This document shows, one piece after another, positions 9,081 to 18,462 of a stretch of DNA of 64,000 nt; positions within the stretch are counted from its first letter, which is position 1, and each line of letters begins with the position of its first letter. The notes under the pieces were generated by a model. That model was not told the origin of the DNA and did no database searches. It worked only from the letters and a program-made list of their open reading frames with translations. The stretch lies in assembly GCA_947456305.1 (NCBI GenBank), contig CANGPN010000006.1, positions 88,269 through 152,268 of the forward strand. Direction: 5' to 3'. This DNA is from Comamonadaceae bacterium. Lineage in GTDB: Bacteria > Pseudomonadota > Gammaproteobacteria > Burkholderiales > Burkholderiaceae_C. The translations under genes were made by a program, and so were the position numbers.

Positions 9081-9671
9081 ATGAGAAAACAATTCCCTAC
9101 ACCAAGCCCCATGGATACGGCCCCCTTTTCGGACCAGACTGCAGTCAAACCCACAATAAAAAAACATTGGCGCAGTCTGCTGGCGGCGTTTGCCTTGAGT
9201 TTTGCCGTGGCCGGTATCGGCGGCAGCCTGACCGTGCTGGACGCCTGGTACTTTGGCCTGCATCAACCGGGATGGAAGCCGCCAGACCCCGCGTTTGGGG
9301 TGATCTGGTCGGTCATCTTCAGCTTATGCGCTGTCAGCGGCTGGCTGGGCTGGCATGCCTGCGCCGATCGCAGTCAGCGCAGTACATGGCTGGTTTTATG
9401 GTTTTCGAATGCTTTTTTCAACATATTCTGGAGCCAGATTTACTTTAAATGGCACCGGCCTGACTGGTCAATGATGGAATTGCCGTTCATCTGGTTAACC
9501 ATATGGGCATTGATGGTGTTTATCTACCCTCGCAGGCGTCTGGCGGCCGGTTTGCTGTTGCCTTATGTGGTTTGGGTCAGTGCGGCCGGGGTGCTCAACC
9601 ATGACACGGTGGTGCTCAACGGACCTTTCGGTTCGCAGAGCTACTTACTTGAGCGTCAACCTGGGGAATAG
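9081..9671 (+). CDS. tspO: TspO/MBR family tryptophan-rich sensory protein
   Basis: This 196-residue, five-helix membrane protein carries the TspO signatures: GLHQPGWKPPDP (WKPP at residues 65-68), SNAFFNIFWSQIYF, a LLPYVVWVSAAGVLN ending and many tryptophans. TspO (peripheral benzodiazepine receptor family) binds porphyrins, and in Rhodobacter it modulates photosynthesis gene expression in response to oxygen, probably through tetrapyrrole efflux or degradation. The N-terminal extension of about 30 residues is longer than usual; ATG at 9111 is an alternative start but has no better ribosome binding site. It shares a PpsR-type operator with divergent bchH. Confidence 0.9.
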   Translation: MRKQFPTPSPMDTAPFSDQTAVKPTIKKHWRSLLAAFALSFAVAGIGGSLTVLDAWYFGLHQPGWKPPDPAFGVIWSVIFSLCAVSGWLGWHACADRSQRSTWLVLWFSNAFFNIFWSQIYFKWHRPDWSMMELPFIWLTIWALMVFIYPRRRLAAGLLLPYVVWVSAAGVLNHDTVVLNGPFGSQSYLLERQPGE

Positions 9672-9759
9672 CTGGGGCGTTAAAGACCCGCAGGCCGTTG
9701 TGGGAAAATAACGGTCGTTCCATCCCCCGTAGGGGTTTTCATTTTTACCGGAGATATAC

Positions 9760-10065
9760 ATGACCAGTCGTCGCGAATTTGTTATTCAACTCAGTTTGGG
9801 CAGCGCTGCCCTGTTGGCAGGCGGCCAGGTATTTGCCGAGGCCTTGGTTGACGAGAAAGACGCCCAAGCTTCAGCCTTGGGTTACAAGGCTGACACCACC
9901 AAAGTGGACGGTAAAAAATACGCTGCTCACAAACCCGAGCAACAGTGCAGCAATTGCGCCTTGTTCCAAGGCAAGGCTGGCGACAAAGCAGGCGCATGCC
10001 CCTTGTTTGCAGGCAAGCACGTCGCTGCCACCGGCTGGTGCAGTGCCTACGCGAAAAAAGCCTGA
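9760..10065 (+). CDS. High-potential iron-sulfur protein (HiPIP), Tat-exported
   Basis: This 101-residue precursor has a twin-arginine signal (SRREFV near the start, hydrophobic LGSAALLAGG, cleavage after about residue 26). The mature part carries four cysteines at 63, 66, 80 and 94 in the HiPIP pattern CSNC, ACPLF and GWCSAY, which bind one 4Fe-4S cluster. HiPIPs are periplasmic one-electron carriers and in many purple Betaproteobacteria they reduce the reaction centre cytochrome, consistent with the photosynthesis context. A clear GGAG ribosome binding site precedes the start, and a strong terminator follows, so it is probably monocistronic. Confidence 0.95.
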   Translation: MTSRREFVIQLSLGSAALLAGGQVFAEALVDEKDAQASALGYKADTTKVDGKKYAAHKPEQQCSNCALFQGKAGDKAGACPLFAGKHVAATGWCSAYAKKA

Positions 10066-10094
10066 TTAATCCGGCTCAGGTTTCAAACCGACAC

Positions 10095-10126
10095 AACCCC
10101 TGAGGCCTTGGCCCCAGGGGTTTTTT
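10095..10126 (+). terminator. Rho-independent terminator after HiPIP gene
   Basis: AACCCCTG and CAGGGGTT form a strong stem, with an inner GGCC/GGCC pair, followed by TTTTTT. It separates the HiPIP gene from dxs. Confidence 0.88.
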
Positions 10127-10160
10127 ATTGCTGTTAAGCTATCAAGGGTAAACCCCTTAT

Positions 10161-10178
10161 TGTCAACCTCAGTTGACA
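10161..10178. promoter_or_regulatory. PpsR/CrtJ-type operator upstream of dxs
   Basis: TGTCAACCTCAGTTGACA is a second TGT-N12-ACA palindrome with the same outer arms TGTCAA and TTGACA as the bchH/tspO site. It lies 62 bases before the dxs start. This suggests that isoprenoid precursor supply for bacteriochlorophyll tails and carotenoids is co-regulated with pigment synthesis. Confidence 0.72.
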
Positions 10179-10239
10179 CATTTAAGCTTGCCGACAAGCG
10201 CGCCTTGCCCGTTTGGCAAGCATTGCAGGAGTAGGCCTC

Positions 10240-12138
10240 ATGACCCCATTGTTAGACAGCATTCAATCGCCCGATGATGTGCGGCGGCTGTCACCCCAGC
10301 AACTGCCTGCGCTGGCCGAAGAGTTGCGGCATTTTTTGATTCAATCGGTGGGCCAAACCGGCGGTCATTTCAGCTCTAACCTGGGAACCGTTGAACTGAC
10401 CGTGGCACTGCATTATGTTTTTAATACCCCGCATGACCGCCTCGTCTGGGATGTGGGCCATCAGACCTACCCGCACAAAATCCTTACCGGCCGCCGCGAT
10501 CGCATGGGCAGTTTGCGTCAATTAGGCGGTCTGGCGGGTTTTCCCAAGCGTGACGAAAGCGAATACGACAATTTTGGAACGGCGCATTCATCCACCAGTA
10601 TTTCTGCTGCACTCGGCATGGCCATGGCAGCCAAGCAAAAAGGCGAGCACCGCCATAGCGTGGCCATCATCGGTGACGGCGCCATGACGGCTGGCATGGC
10701 GTTTGAGGCCATGAACAACGCCGGTGTGTCTGATTGCAATATGTTGGTCGTGTTGAACGATAACGACATGTCCATCAGTCCGCCGGTCGGCGCGCTCAAC
10801 CGTTATCTGGCGCAACTGATGAGCGGGCGTTTTTACACGGCTGCTAAAGAAGTCGGCAGACAGGTTCTAAAAAACGCACCGCCCTTGTTCGAGTTGGCGC
10901 GTCGGTTGGAGCACCAGACCAAGGGCTTGATATTGCCGGCCACATTGTTTGAAAAATTCGGCTTTAACTACATCGGTCCGATAGACGGTCACGACCTCGA
11001 CGCCTTGATTCCGACATTGCAAAACATCAAAAACTTGAGCGGACCGCAGTTTTTGCATGTGGTCACACGCAAAGGTCAAGGCTATAGACTGGCCGAAGCC
11101 GACCCCGTCGCCTACCACGGCCCCGGTAAATTCGACCCCAAGGTGGGACTGGTGGCGCCGACCACCGCTCCCAAGCCGACATTCAGTCAGGTGTTCGGCA
11201 ACTGGTTGTGCGATATGGCTGCTCAGGACCCGCGTCTGGTGGCCATCACCCCGGCCATGCGCGAAGGTTCAGGCATGGTTGAATTTCACCGTCGTTACCC
11301 TGCGCGTTACCACGATGTCGGTATTGCCGAACAACATGCGTTGACCTTTGCAGCCGGTTTGGCGTGTGAAGGATTGAAACCGGTGGTGGCTATTTATTCC
11401 ACGTTTTTGCAGCGCGCTTACGACCAGTTGATCCATGACGTGGCTTTGCAAAAACTTCCCATGGTGCTGGCGCTGGATCGCGCAGGTATCGTCGGCGCCG
11501 ATGGACCTACACATGCCGGTGTTTACGATATACCGTTTTTGCGCTGCATTCCACAAGTGAGTATTGCCTGTCCGGCTGATGAAAACGAATGCCGCATGTT
11601 GCTCAGCACGGCGCATGCCCAAGACCATACGGTGGCGGTGCGCTACCCGCGCGGTGCCGGCGCCGGCACGCCCATGACAACCGGTTTACCCACTTTGCCT
11701 TTTGGTAAAGGCGAAGTCCGCCGGCAAGGCCAAGGTGTGGCAATTCTGGCGTTTGGCACCTTGCTGTACCCGACTTTGCAAGTCGCCGAGCAACTGAATG
11801 CCACGGTGGTCAATATGCGCTGGGCCAAACCGCTGGATACCGAACTGCTGCTGCAAATCGCAGCGACTCATACGGCTTTGGTAACCGTCGAAGAGGGCGC
11901 TCTCATGGGCGGTGCCGGTTCTGCTGTGTTGGAAGCTTTGCAAGACGCTGGTATCACTGTTCCTGTGTTGCGATTGGGCGTACCTGATGTCTATACCGAG
12001 CACGGCGATCCGGTGAAAATTCTGTCTCATCTGGGACTCGATGCTGCGGGTATCGAGCAATCAATACGGCGGCGTTTTGCCTCTATCATCAAGGCAGAAG
12101 TACCACCTGCCGCCAAAGGTTTGAAGTTGGTCGGCTGA
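10240..12138 (+). CDS. dxs: 1-deoxy-D-xylulose-5-phosphate synthase
   Basis: This 632-residue thiamine-diphosphate enzyme condenses pyruvate and glyceraldehyde-3-phosphate, the first step of the MEP isoprenoid pathway. Visible landmarks are [19 protein letters not shown], the [17 protein letters not shown] segment, the cofactor motif [18 protein letters not shown], the [15 protein letters not shown] loop and a C-terminal transketolase-like domain with [11 protein letters not shown]. The open frame extends nine codons upstream, but the ATG at 10240 has GGAG nine bases ahead and gives the normal N-terminus. Presence beside the bch genes and behind a PpsR-type site suggests that this copy serves photosynthetic pigments; a second housekeeping dxs may exist elsewhere. 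Confidence 0.96.
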   Translation: MTPLLDSIQSPDDVRRLSPQQLPALAEELRHFLIQSVGQTGGHFSSNLGTVELTVALHYVFNTPHDRLVWDVGHQTYPHKILTGRRDRMGSLRQLGGLAGFPKRDESEYDNFGTAHSSTSISAALGMAMAAKQKGEHRHSVAIIGDGAMTAGMAFEAMNNAGVSDCNMLVVLNDNDMSISPPVGALNRYLAQLMSGRFYTAAKEVGRQVLKNAPPLFELARRLEHQTKGLILPATLFEKFGFNYIGPIDGHDLDALIPTLQNIKNLSGPQFLHVVTRKGQGYRLAEADPVAYHGPGKFDPKVGLVAPTTAPKPTFSQVFGNWLCDMAAQDPRLVAITPAMREGSGMVEFHRRYPARYHDVGIAEQHALTFAAGLACEGLKPVVAIYSTFLQRAYDQLIHDVALQKLPMVLALDRAGIVGADGPTHAGVYDIPFLRCIPQVSIACPADENECRMLLSTAHAQDHTVAVRYPRGAGAGTPMTTGLPTLPFGKGEVRRQGQGVAILAFGTLLYPTLQVAEQLNATVVNMRWAKPLDTELLLQIAATHTALVTVEEGALMGGAGSAVLEALQDAGITVPVLRLGVPDVYTEHGDPVKILSHLGLDAAGIEQSIRRRFASIIKAEVPPAAKGLKLVG

Positions 12139-12179
12139 TAAAATTTTCCGCATTCACACCTTGTTTGATTGGAGACACC

Positions 12180-13259
12180 ATGGATCGTCGTTCAGCTCTT
12201 AAAAACGCAGGCATTGCCGGCGTACTTGCCACAGGTATTGCACCTGCGGTGCATGCCCAGGAAGCCATTCGCTGGCGCTTGGCCTCCAGCTTTCCCAAAT
12301 CGCTGGACACCATTTTTGGTGCTTCTGAAACATTCGCCAAAAAAGTCAGCGAATTAAGCGGCGGTAAATTCGTCATCTCCACCCACGCTGCAGGTGAACT
12401 CATGCCCCCGTTCGGCGTGGTCGACGGTGTGCAAAACGGCACGGTTGAAATGGCGCACACCTCACCTTATTACTTTTTCGGCAAAGACGAAACTTTTGCG
12501 CTCGGCTGTGCCGTGCCTTTCGGCTTGAACAGCCGCCAAATGACATCCTGGATGTACCAGGGCAACGGCTTGAAACTCATGCGTGAGTTTTACAAGCAGT
12601 ACAACATTGTGAATTTTCCCGGTGGCAATACCGGTGCACAGATGGGCGGCTGGTTCCGCAAGGAAGTCAAATCTATTGCCGAAATCAAGGGCTTGAAATT
12701 CCGTGTCGGCGGTTTTGCCGGCAAGGTGATCGAGCGAATGGGCGGTGTGCCGCAAAACATTCCCGGCGGCGAGATTTACCAGGCCTTGGAAAAAGGCACC
12801 ATTGACGCTGCAGAGTGGATCGGGCCTTACGACGATCAAAAACTGGGCTTTAACAAAGTCGCGCCGTTTTACTACTACCCCGGCTGGTGGGAGGGCGGCC
12901 CACAGCTGGACTTCTTTATCAACGACAAAGCCTACAACAGCTTGTCTGCTGTCAACAAGTCCATCATTGAATGCGCCTCAGCTTTTGCCCACGTTGATTG
13001 CCAGGCTAAATACGATGCCCGCAACCCAGGCGCTTTGATGCAACTGGTGGGCAGCAAAACCAAGGTTTTGCCTTTCCCCAAAGACGTCATGGACATTGCT
13101 TTCAAAGAAGCCATGGCTTTGTACGACGAACTCAGCGCCAAGAACCCGAACTGGAAAAAAGTCTACGCCGATTACTCCGCGTTCCGCAAAGAGCAAAACC
13201 TGTGGTTCCGCTTCTCCGAAGCGTCATTTGACCGCTATATGCAAGGCGTCAAGCTCTGA
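12180..13259 (+). CDS. TRAP transporter solute-binding protein (DctP/TakP-like)
   Basis: This 359-residue periplasmic protein has a signal with twin arginine (MDRRSALKNAG, cleavage near VHAQE) and the DctP fold: HAAGELMPPFGVVDGVQNGTVEM, a TGAQMGGWFRKEVKSIAEIKGLKFR strut segment and a WEGGPQLDFFIN motif typical of the TakP 2-oxoacid / mannitol-chloroaromatic subgroup. It would bind an organic acid in the periplasm for Na+-driven uptake by the DctQ-DctM permease. The ATG at 12180 with GGAG upstream was preferred over an earlier frame start at 12165. The permease genes face it on the other strand, which is unusual, so pairing is inferred from adjacency. Confidence 0.92.
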   Translation: MDRRSALKNAGIAGVLATGIAPAVHAQEAIRWRLASSFPKSLDTIFGASETFAKKVSELSGGKFVISTHAAGELMPPFGVVDGVQNGTVEMAHTSPYYFFGKDETFALGCAVPFGLNSRQMTSWMYQGNGLKLMREFYKQYNIVNFPGGNTGAQMGGWFRKEVKSIAEIKGLKFRVGGFAGKVIERMGGVPQNIPGGEIYQALEKGTIDAAEWIGPYDDQKLGFNKVAPFYYYPGWWEGGPQLDFFINDKAYNSLSAVNKSIIECASAFAHVDCQAKYDARNPGALMQLVGSKTKVLPFPKDVMDIAFKEAMALYDELSAKNPNWKKVYADYSAFRKEQNLWFRFSEASFDRYMQGVKL

Positions 13260-13275
13260 TTTTTTGGTGGCAATG

Positions 13276-13310
13276 AAAAAGCCCCGCTGTGTGAACTGCG
13301 GGGCTTTTTT
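13276..13310. terminator. Bidirectional terminator between convergent TRAP genes
   Basis: AAAAAGCCCCGC and GCGGGGCTTTTT form a long stem with a 10-base loop, and both sides have T-rich tails. It ends the binding-protein gene and could end the permease operon from the other side. Confidence 0.88.
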
Positions 13311-13381
13311 TTGGCTGCTTGACGGCAACTGCCTTGAGTGCAAGCCTTAGCCTACAGGTCCGTCGAGCGGACACTGAGGTT

Positions 13382-15148
13382 TTATTTTTTACCGGCGTCC
13401 TTGTTCATGGACTCTTGCATCATTTTCATCGGGTCATCTTCAGGCTTGGTTTCACCTTCAGTGCCAGGTTGAGCCGTCGGGTCAGCAGAAGGGTCGCCGT
13501 CGTGCGTGGCATTCATCATTTCCAGTTGGACCTGCTCGGCGTTCAAGCCTTCTTCTTTGTCCAGTCCGCTGGAGACAATGCCGGGGAAGGCGATGATCAG
13601 GCCGACCATAATGATTTGAATGATCACAAATGGCACGGCACCCCAGTAAATCTGCATGGTGGTGACGGGCGGAATTTCCTTTTGCGTGGTCTTGTCGAAG
13701 TAGGCTTTGATAGGTGCCACGCTGCGCAAATAAAACAATGCGAAACCAAACGGCGGATGCATGAACGAAGTTTGCATGTTCACGCCTAAGAGCACGCCAA
13801 ACCAAATCAAGTCGATGCCGAGTTTTTCCGCCACTGGTCCGATCAAAGGCACCACAATGAACGAGAGTTCAAAGAAGTCCAGAAAGAAGGCCAGGAAAAA
13901 AATCAGCATATTGACCACGATCAAAAAGCCGAGCTGACCACCTGGCAGATTGCCCAGCAGGTGTTCGACCCATTTCGGTCCATCTACGCCTTGGAATACC
14001 AGGCTGAAGCAAGTGGAGCCAATCAGAATAAACACCACAAAACTGGCGAGTTTGGTGGTGCTGGTCAGCGCCTGCTTGAGCAGTGAGTAACTCAGCCTAT
14101 TGCGCACAGTTGCCATGATGATGGCACCCAATGCTCCCATGGCACCGCCTTCGGTGGGGGTGGCAATGCCGAGGAAAATCGTACCCAACACCAGGAAGAT
14201 CAACAACAAAGGCGGAATCAACACAAAAGTGACGCGTTCGGCCATGTTGGAAAGCAAGCCAAGGCGCAAGGTTTTGTTGATCACAGCCAGAACAAAGGCC
14301 AACATCACACCCGCGCAAAGCGACACGACGATGGTTTCGTCGGCGGGTGGAGTGGAGCCGGTTGTACCGGTATACATATCGACAAGGCTTGGATAGCTAT
14401 GTGCAAGGTAAAAGGCAGAAACGGTACACAAAATGGTCAGTAGCAGCAATGACAGCAAACCGTTTTTACCGTTGTCTTCACGGATGGTGCGAGCCGACAA
14501 AGGCAACGCTGGTACCCATTGCGGCCGGAAGATAGCCACGCCGATGATGAATGACACATACAAGCCGGTGAGGGCAAAGCCGGGAATGAAAGCGCCTTTG
14601 TACATTTCGCCCACACTGCGGCCCAACTGGTCGGCCAGAATGATCAGCACCAGCGATGGTGGGATGATTTGGGCCAGTGTGCCCGAGGCAGCAATGACGC
14701 CGGAGGCAATGCGTCTGTCGTAGCCGTAGCGCAGCATGATGGGCAGGGAAATCAAACCCATGGAGATGACCGATGCCGCTACTACGCCGGTGGTCGCAGC
14801 AAGCAGAGCACCGACAAAAATCACGGCAAAAGCCAGACCGCCGCGCACCGGGCCAAACAACTGACCGATGGTGTCTAGCAAGTCTTCGGCCATGCCGGAG
14901 CGTTCCAATATCAAGCCCATGAGCGTGAAGAAAGGAATGGCCAGCAAGGTGTCGTTTTGCATGATGCCGAAAATGCGCAATGGCAGCGCTTGCAACAAGG
15001 CCTCAGGCAGCACACCGAGTTCGATGCCGATGAAGCCGAAAAACAAGCCGCAAGCACCCAGACTGAAGGCGACGGGAAAACCCATCAGCAGAAAAATGAT
15101 CAGCCCCAAAAACATGATTGGGGCCAGGTTGGTGATAAAGAATTCCAT
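13382..15148 (-). CDS. TRAP transporter large permease subunit (DctM)
   Basis: This 588-residue integral membrane protein has about 12-14 segments of the DctM type (start LAPIMFLGLIIFLLMGFPVAFSLG; GVVAASVISMGLISLPIMLRYGYDR; LAQIIPPSLVLIILADQLG; ATPTEGGAMGALGAI). It forms the Na+-coupled transport channel with the small subunit. It is longer than the usual 430 residues because of a central insertion and an acidic, Met-rich C-terminal tail (from about 545) that may be cytoplasmic; this larger size is normal for the TakM-like subgroup. It follows the small subunit by 17 bases. Confidence 0.93.
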   Translation of the reverse strand: MEFFITNLAPIMFLGLIIFLLMGFPVAFSLGACGLFFGFIGIELGVLPEALLQALPLRIFGIMQNDTLLAIPFFTLMGLILERSGMAEDLLDTIGQLFGPVRGGLAFAVIFVGALLAATTGVVAASVISMGLISLPIMLRYGYDRRIASGVIAASGTLAQIIPPSLVLIILADQLGRSVGEMYKGAFIPGFALTGLYVSFIIGVAIFRPQWVPALPLSARTIREDNGKNGLLSLLLLTILCTVSAFYLAHSYPSLVDMYTGTTGSTPPADETIVVSLCAGVMLAFVLAVINKTLRLGLLSNMAERVTFVLIPPLLLIFLVLGTIFLGIATPTEGGAMGALGAIIMATVRNRLSYSLLKQALTSTTKLASFVVFILIGSTCFSLVFQGVDGPKWVEHLLGNLPGGQLGFLIVVNMLIFFLAFFLDFFELSFIVVPLIGPVAEKLGIDLIWFGVLLGVNMQTSFMHPPFGFALFYLRSVAPIKAYFDKTTQKEIPPVTTMQIYWGAVPFVIIQIIMVGLIIAFPGIVSSGLDKEEGLNAEQVQLEMMNATHDGDPSADPTAQPGTEGETKPEDDPMKMMQESMNKDAGKK

Positions 15149-15165
15149 GATTTGTATTTCCTGGC

Positions 15166-15771
15166 TCAGGCTTTGGATGATTGGGCTTTGGCTTCAGCGA
15201 GCTTGCGGATTTCCTCGGCCAGCTCTTCTTCCGCGGATTTTTCACCGACCTTAAGTGTCGGGTCCTCGATCAGACCTTTGGAAAATGCGATACGTTTGAT
15301 CAACTCAGACGCACCTTGCAGCCACAACAGCCCGAAACCCAAAGGAATCATGGCATACACCGGCCAGCGGATCAGACCGCCGGCATTGGATGACATTTCG
15401 CTGGTCACCAGTCCTTTCCAAAAGAAGGGAATGCCGAACCACATGATGGCGGTACACATGGGGAGCATGAAAAATGCGAAACCGAAAATATCTATTTTGT
15501 TTTGCGTCTGCCGGTCAAAGCGTGAATAAACCACATCAATTTTGACGTGTTCGTTTTGCAGCAAGGTATAGCAAGAGGCCAGCAAAAACGAAGCGGCAAA
15601 CAAATACCACTGGACTTCCAGAAAAGCGTTGGAGCTGTTGTTGAAGATTTTGCGCACCAAGGCGTTGATGGCGCTGATCAGGGTGGCGCCCAAAATCAAC
15701 CAGATAACGTATTTGTTGATCCAGGTATTGAAGCGGTCAATACCGTTTGAAAATTTAAGCAATCCCTGCAT
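15166..15771 (-). CDS. TRAP transporter small permease subunit (DctQ)
   Basis: This 201-residue four-helix membrane protein starts FSNGIDRFNTWINKYVIWLILGATLISAINALVRK and contains EVQWYLFAASFLLASCYTLLQNEHVKIDVVY, the family signature. It is the small membrane partner that couples DctP to DctM. The cytoplasmic tail beyond residue 170 is charged and Ala/Glu/Lys rich. First gene of the permease operon; the GAF-Fis regulator gene lies 63 bases upstream in the same direction. Confidence 0.93.
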   Translation of the reverse strand: MQGLLKFSNGIDRFNTWINKYVIWLILGATLISAINALVRKIFNNSSNAFLEVQWYLFAASFLLASCYTLLQNEHVKIDVVYSRFDRQTQNKIDIFGFAFFMLPMCTAIMWFGIPFFWKGLVTSEMSSNAGGLIRWPVYAMIPLGFGLLWLQGASELIKRIAFSKGLIEDPTLKVGEKSAEEELAEEIRKLAEAKAQSSKA

Positions 15772-15834
15772 GTCAGGCTCCGATCGAAAGGCAAGCGCGC
15801 ATTCTATGCGCCTGACAGACAGTTCGGTGTAAGT

Positions 15835-16923
15835 TTAGTGACTCGTTTTGCGCGCCAGCTTGCGGTAAAGCGTGGCGCGGCTGATGCCCAGTGCCTTGGC
15901 GGCTTGCGCGACATTGCCTTTGGCATGTGCGATGGCCTTGTTGATCACCGCCGATTGAATTTGTTGCAAAGCGCCTGTAGTAGCCGGTTGTGTCGCATTT
16001 TGGCAATCAAATTGCAAGCCGGCTTGTACATGCAGATGCAGACCCGACCACAAGGGGACTTCCATGGTGTTGGCATGGGAGGCCGCATCAAATAACAAAC
16101 CCATGGGAATCGCAAACAAGTCGCTAGCATGGGATTGCGGTTGTTTATTCAAATTCAGCATATCACGGGCAAGAAGATTGGCGCCCAGAATTTGACCCTC
16201 ATCATCCAGCAGCAACAATCCATCATGATCGTCACCCATTAACCTGCCGGGCCAGTTCAAACGCAGCAACAAGTGGTGGGGCTGGCGCAGCAGCAGGGCA
16301 TTGCTGATGCTGCGCGCGGATAACTCAGCGAGATGCATCAATTCCGGGCGCTCCTGGCTCATGACCCCAGTCAAATCTAACATGCCTATGCATTCGCCCA
16401 TGCCGTTCCACAAGGGTGCACCGGCGCAACTGTAGACAGAGGTGTCTTTGAAGAAATGCTCGCCCCGGTGCAACCAGACCGGTTTGCGGGTGCTCAGTGC
16501 CGCGCTGATGGCCGTGGTACCCACTGCGTTTTCGCTCAGGTCCACGCCCACACGGGCAATGGCTTCAATGCGCTTGTCTTGACGATCAATACCTTCACTG
16601 GTGTCCACCACCATGCCGTTGGCATCGGTGATCAATGCAAAAAAAGAAGTGCCTGCAATCGCGCGGCCAAGACGTGCCAGTTCCGGTCGGGCGGCTTGGA
16701 CAAACTCGTGGTTCTGGTCCAAGGTGCGATTGATTTGTGCTTGGGATAAGGGGTCAAAACCCACTTCAAAATGCGGTTGCATGCCTTGTTGTAAGCAGCG
16801 TAGCCAGCTTTGGCTGACCCAATCAGGTACCCAGGGAGTTGTCGGCGAGCCCTCGCTCAGCACCTCTTGGCGAGCTTGCTCAATTTGGTTCAGGCGGGTG
16901 ACGGAAAGGGTGGATGGGTTCAT
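15835..16923 (-). CDS. AcoR-like GAF-Fis transcriptional regulator without AAA+ domain
   Basis: This protein of about 362 residues resembles the sensory N-terminus of AcoR/sigma54 activators: a WVPDWVSQSWLRCLQQGM start, a GAF-type domain with VVDTSEGID, GVDLSENAVGTTAISAALSTRKPVW and GAPLWNGMGECIGMLDLTG. It then goes directly to a Fis-type HTH (AHAKGNVAQAAKALGISRATLYRKL) with no AAA+ ATPase between. It therefore probably works as an ordinary DNA-binding regulator rather than a sigma54 activator. The start at 16923 avoids overlap with crcB; 16983 is an alternative that would overlap crcB by 23 bases. It may control the adjacent TRAP permease operon; the ligand is unknown. Confidence 0.85.
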   Translation of the reverse strand: MNPSTLSVTRLNQIEQARQEVLSEGSPTTPWVPDWVSQSWLRCLQQGMQPHFEVGFDPLSQAQINRTLDQNHEFVQAARPELARLGRAIAGTSFFALITDANGMVVDTSEGIDRQDKRIEAIARVGVDLSENAVGTTAISAALSTRKPVWLHRGEHFFKDTSVYSCAGAPLWNGMGECIGMLDLTGVMSQERPELMHLAELSARSISNALLLRQPHHLLLRLNWPGRLMGDDHDGLLLLDDEGQILGANLLARDMLNLNKQPQSHASDLFAIPMGLLFDAASHANTMEVPLWSGLHLHVQAGLQFDCQNATQPATTGALQQIQSAVINKAIAHAKGNVAQAAKALGISRATLYRKLARKTSH

Positions 16924-16960
16924 GTGGGTGGCAATGTCCTGTATGGCGCTGACAACCGGC

Positions 16961-17338
16961 TTACCGCGCCCAGAGTAATTCAATGGTTTTGATACCAGCC
17001 AGGGTGCACAGCAAAGAACCGAACAAATGCAAACCGGCTGTCAGCAAAGCAAGCATGTAGCGCGAGCCCATCAGCATTTGCACCACTTCGCTGCTGAATG
17101 ATGAAAAAGTGGTCAAAGCGCCCAGAAAACCGGTGACCAAGAGCAATCTCCACAAGGGGTCTAGTTCGGGTAATTGCTGAAATACAGCAACGCACACACC
17201 GATCAAATAACCGCCAATCAAATTGGCATACAGCGTGCCCAGTGGCAGGCTTGTGTTTGGGTTGAAGTGCACCCCGAGTTGCCAGCGCGCTAAAGCGCCA
17301 ATGCAGGCACCGATACAAATGGCGATGATTGCAGACAT
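16961..17338 (-). CDS. crcB: Fluoride channel CrcB/Fluc
   Basis: This small four-helix membrane protein of 125 residues has the Fluc family motifs GALARWQLG, LPLGTLYANLIGGYLIG and GFLGALTTFSSFSSEV. It exports fluoride as a dual-topology dimer. I chose ATG at 17338 because it gives the family length; 17344 and 17359 are other in-frame starts. No fluoride riboswitch motif was recognised in the bases upstream. Confidence 0.94.
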   Translation of the reverse strand: MSAIIAICIGACIGALARWQLGVHFNPNTSLPLGTLYANLIGGYLIGVCVAVFQQLPELDPLWRLLLVTGFLGALTTFSSFSSEVVQMLMGSRYMLALLTAGLHLFGSLLCTLAGIKTIELLWAR

Positions 17339-17438
17339 GGTCATCACTAAAAAAAACAAGATTCAATTATGAACTGCAATGCTGCAAGCCAGACGCAAGG
17401 GTTATTCGGCTTGCAACCCAGGCCGCATAATCGGGCGC

Positions 17439-17783
17439 ATGAAAAAAACTTACCCGTTACAAGCCGAAGGTCGGCACCCTGACAGGGTGTTGGATGCAGT
17501 GAAACACGATGTGCGCAAGTATTTAAAACGCGAGCGTCGCAGGCCATTGCCTGAAGGTGTGGATTTCTGGGACTTCAGTTGCAAATTCGGTTTGACTGTG
17601 GAAACCGCCGAGGTGGTGCATTTGTCCGCCGTGATTCCATCGATAGATGCCGCCGCCAAAGAACAGGCAACACAGGTCTATGTGGAAATCATCACCACAC
17701 ATGGCAAGCGCACACCCAAACCAGTGGCCTTAGCCAATGAAGCATTGGTGGTTGAGGATGACGAAGACGATTTACCGGAGTGA
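17439..17783 (+). CDS. DUF6172 family protein
   Basis: This 114-residue soluble protein has a conserved basic N-terminus (KKTYPLQAEGRHPDRVLDAVKHDVRKYLKRERRR) followed by a PEGVDFWDFSCKFG motif and an acidic tail (VEDDEDDLPE). This pattern is common in Proteobacteria and annotated as DUF6172; its function is unknown. The ATG at 17439 is preferred over the frame opening at 17379 because the family begins with MKK-T-PL. It is followed after three bases by the SDR gene, so the two may be co-transcribed. Confidence 0.85.
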   Translation: MKKTYPLQAEGRHPDRVLDAVKHDVRKYLKRERRRPLPEGVDFWDFSCKFGLTVETAEVVHLSAVIPSIDAAAKEQATQVYVEIITTHGKRTPKPVALANEALVVEDDEDDLPE

Positions 17784-17786
17784 ATC

Positions 17787-18461
17787 ATGATGTTGCAAGG
17801 GCTGAGAATTCTGGTGACCCAGGCCGATGCGTTCATGGGGCCTGCTTTGTGCCAGGCTTTATCCGCACACGGCGCAGTCGTGCTGGCAGACACGCAAGAC
17901 CTGACCGACCCTGATGCGCCGCAACGCTTGGTGGCGCAACACGGCCACATCGATGTGTTGTTGGTGAATCTGGCCATGCCCGCACCTTCCACCCAGGCCG
18001 CCGAAGTGACTGAAGATGAATGGCAGTCGGTGTTTGACACCATGGTGCATCCGCTGCCGCGTTTGGTCAAAGCGGTGTTGCCGCAAATGCAAGCGCGAGG
18101 CCAGGGAAAAATTTTGGTGATGGGCAGTGCCAGTGCTTTACGCGGCATGAAACGCGCATCCAGCTACAGCGCGGCTCGCGGTGCGCAATTGGCTTACGTG
18201 CAAGCTATTGGTGTGGAGTTGGCGCCGCTGAATATCCAGGTGAATGCGATTGCCCAAAATTTTGTCGACAACCCCACCTATTTCCCGCCCGAGGTACAAG
18301 CCAATCCGCGCTTCATTGAGCGAATGAAGCGCGAAGTGCCACTGGGCAGATTGGTCAAAGCGCAAGAGGATGCTGAATTCGCGGCATACCTGTGTTCAAA
18401 AAACGCCGACTGCTTCGTCGGCCAAGTGTTTCCTGTCAGCGGCGGCTGGGCGGTGCGCTGA
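17787..18461 (+). CDS. Short-chain dehydrogenase/reductase family protein
   Basis: This 224-residue Rossmann-fold protein shows the SDR arrangement, with a catalytic Ser in MGSASALRG, Tyr in SSYSAARGAQ (YxxxR instead of YxxxK), and a C-terminal GQVFPVSGGW. The usual N-terminal TGxxxGIG cofactor motif is replaced by TQADAFMGPAL, and the catalytic Lys appears as Arg, so enzymatic activity is uncertain. Substrate unknown. It follows the DUF6172 gene by three bases and converges on the hydrolase of the urease operon. Confidence 0.85.
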   Translation: MMLQGLRILVTQADAFMGPALCQALSAHGAVVLADTQDLTDPDAPQRLVAQHGHIDVLLVNLAMPAPSTQAAEVTEDEWQSVFDTMVHPLPRLVKAVLPQMQARGQGKILVMGSASALRGMKRASSYSAARGAQLAYVQAIGVELAPLNIQVNAIAQNFVDNPTYFPPEVQANPRFIERMKREVPLGRLVKAQEDAEFAAYLCSKNADCFVGQVFPVSGGWAVR

Positions 18462-18462
18462 T

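Noticed and set aside
17340..17440. Possible fluoride riboswitch ahead of crcB
   Set aside because: I could not find the conserved pseudoknot elements in the bases upstream of crcB.
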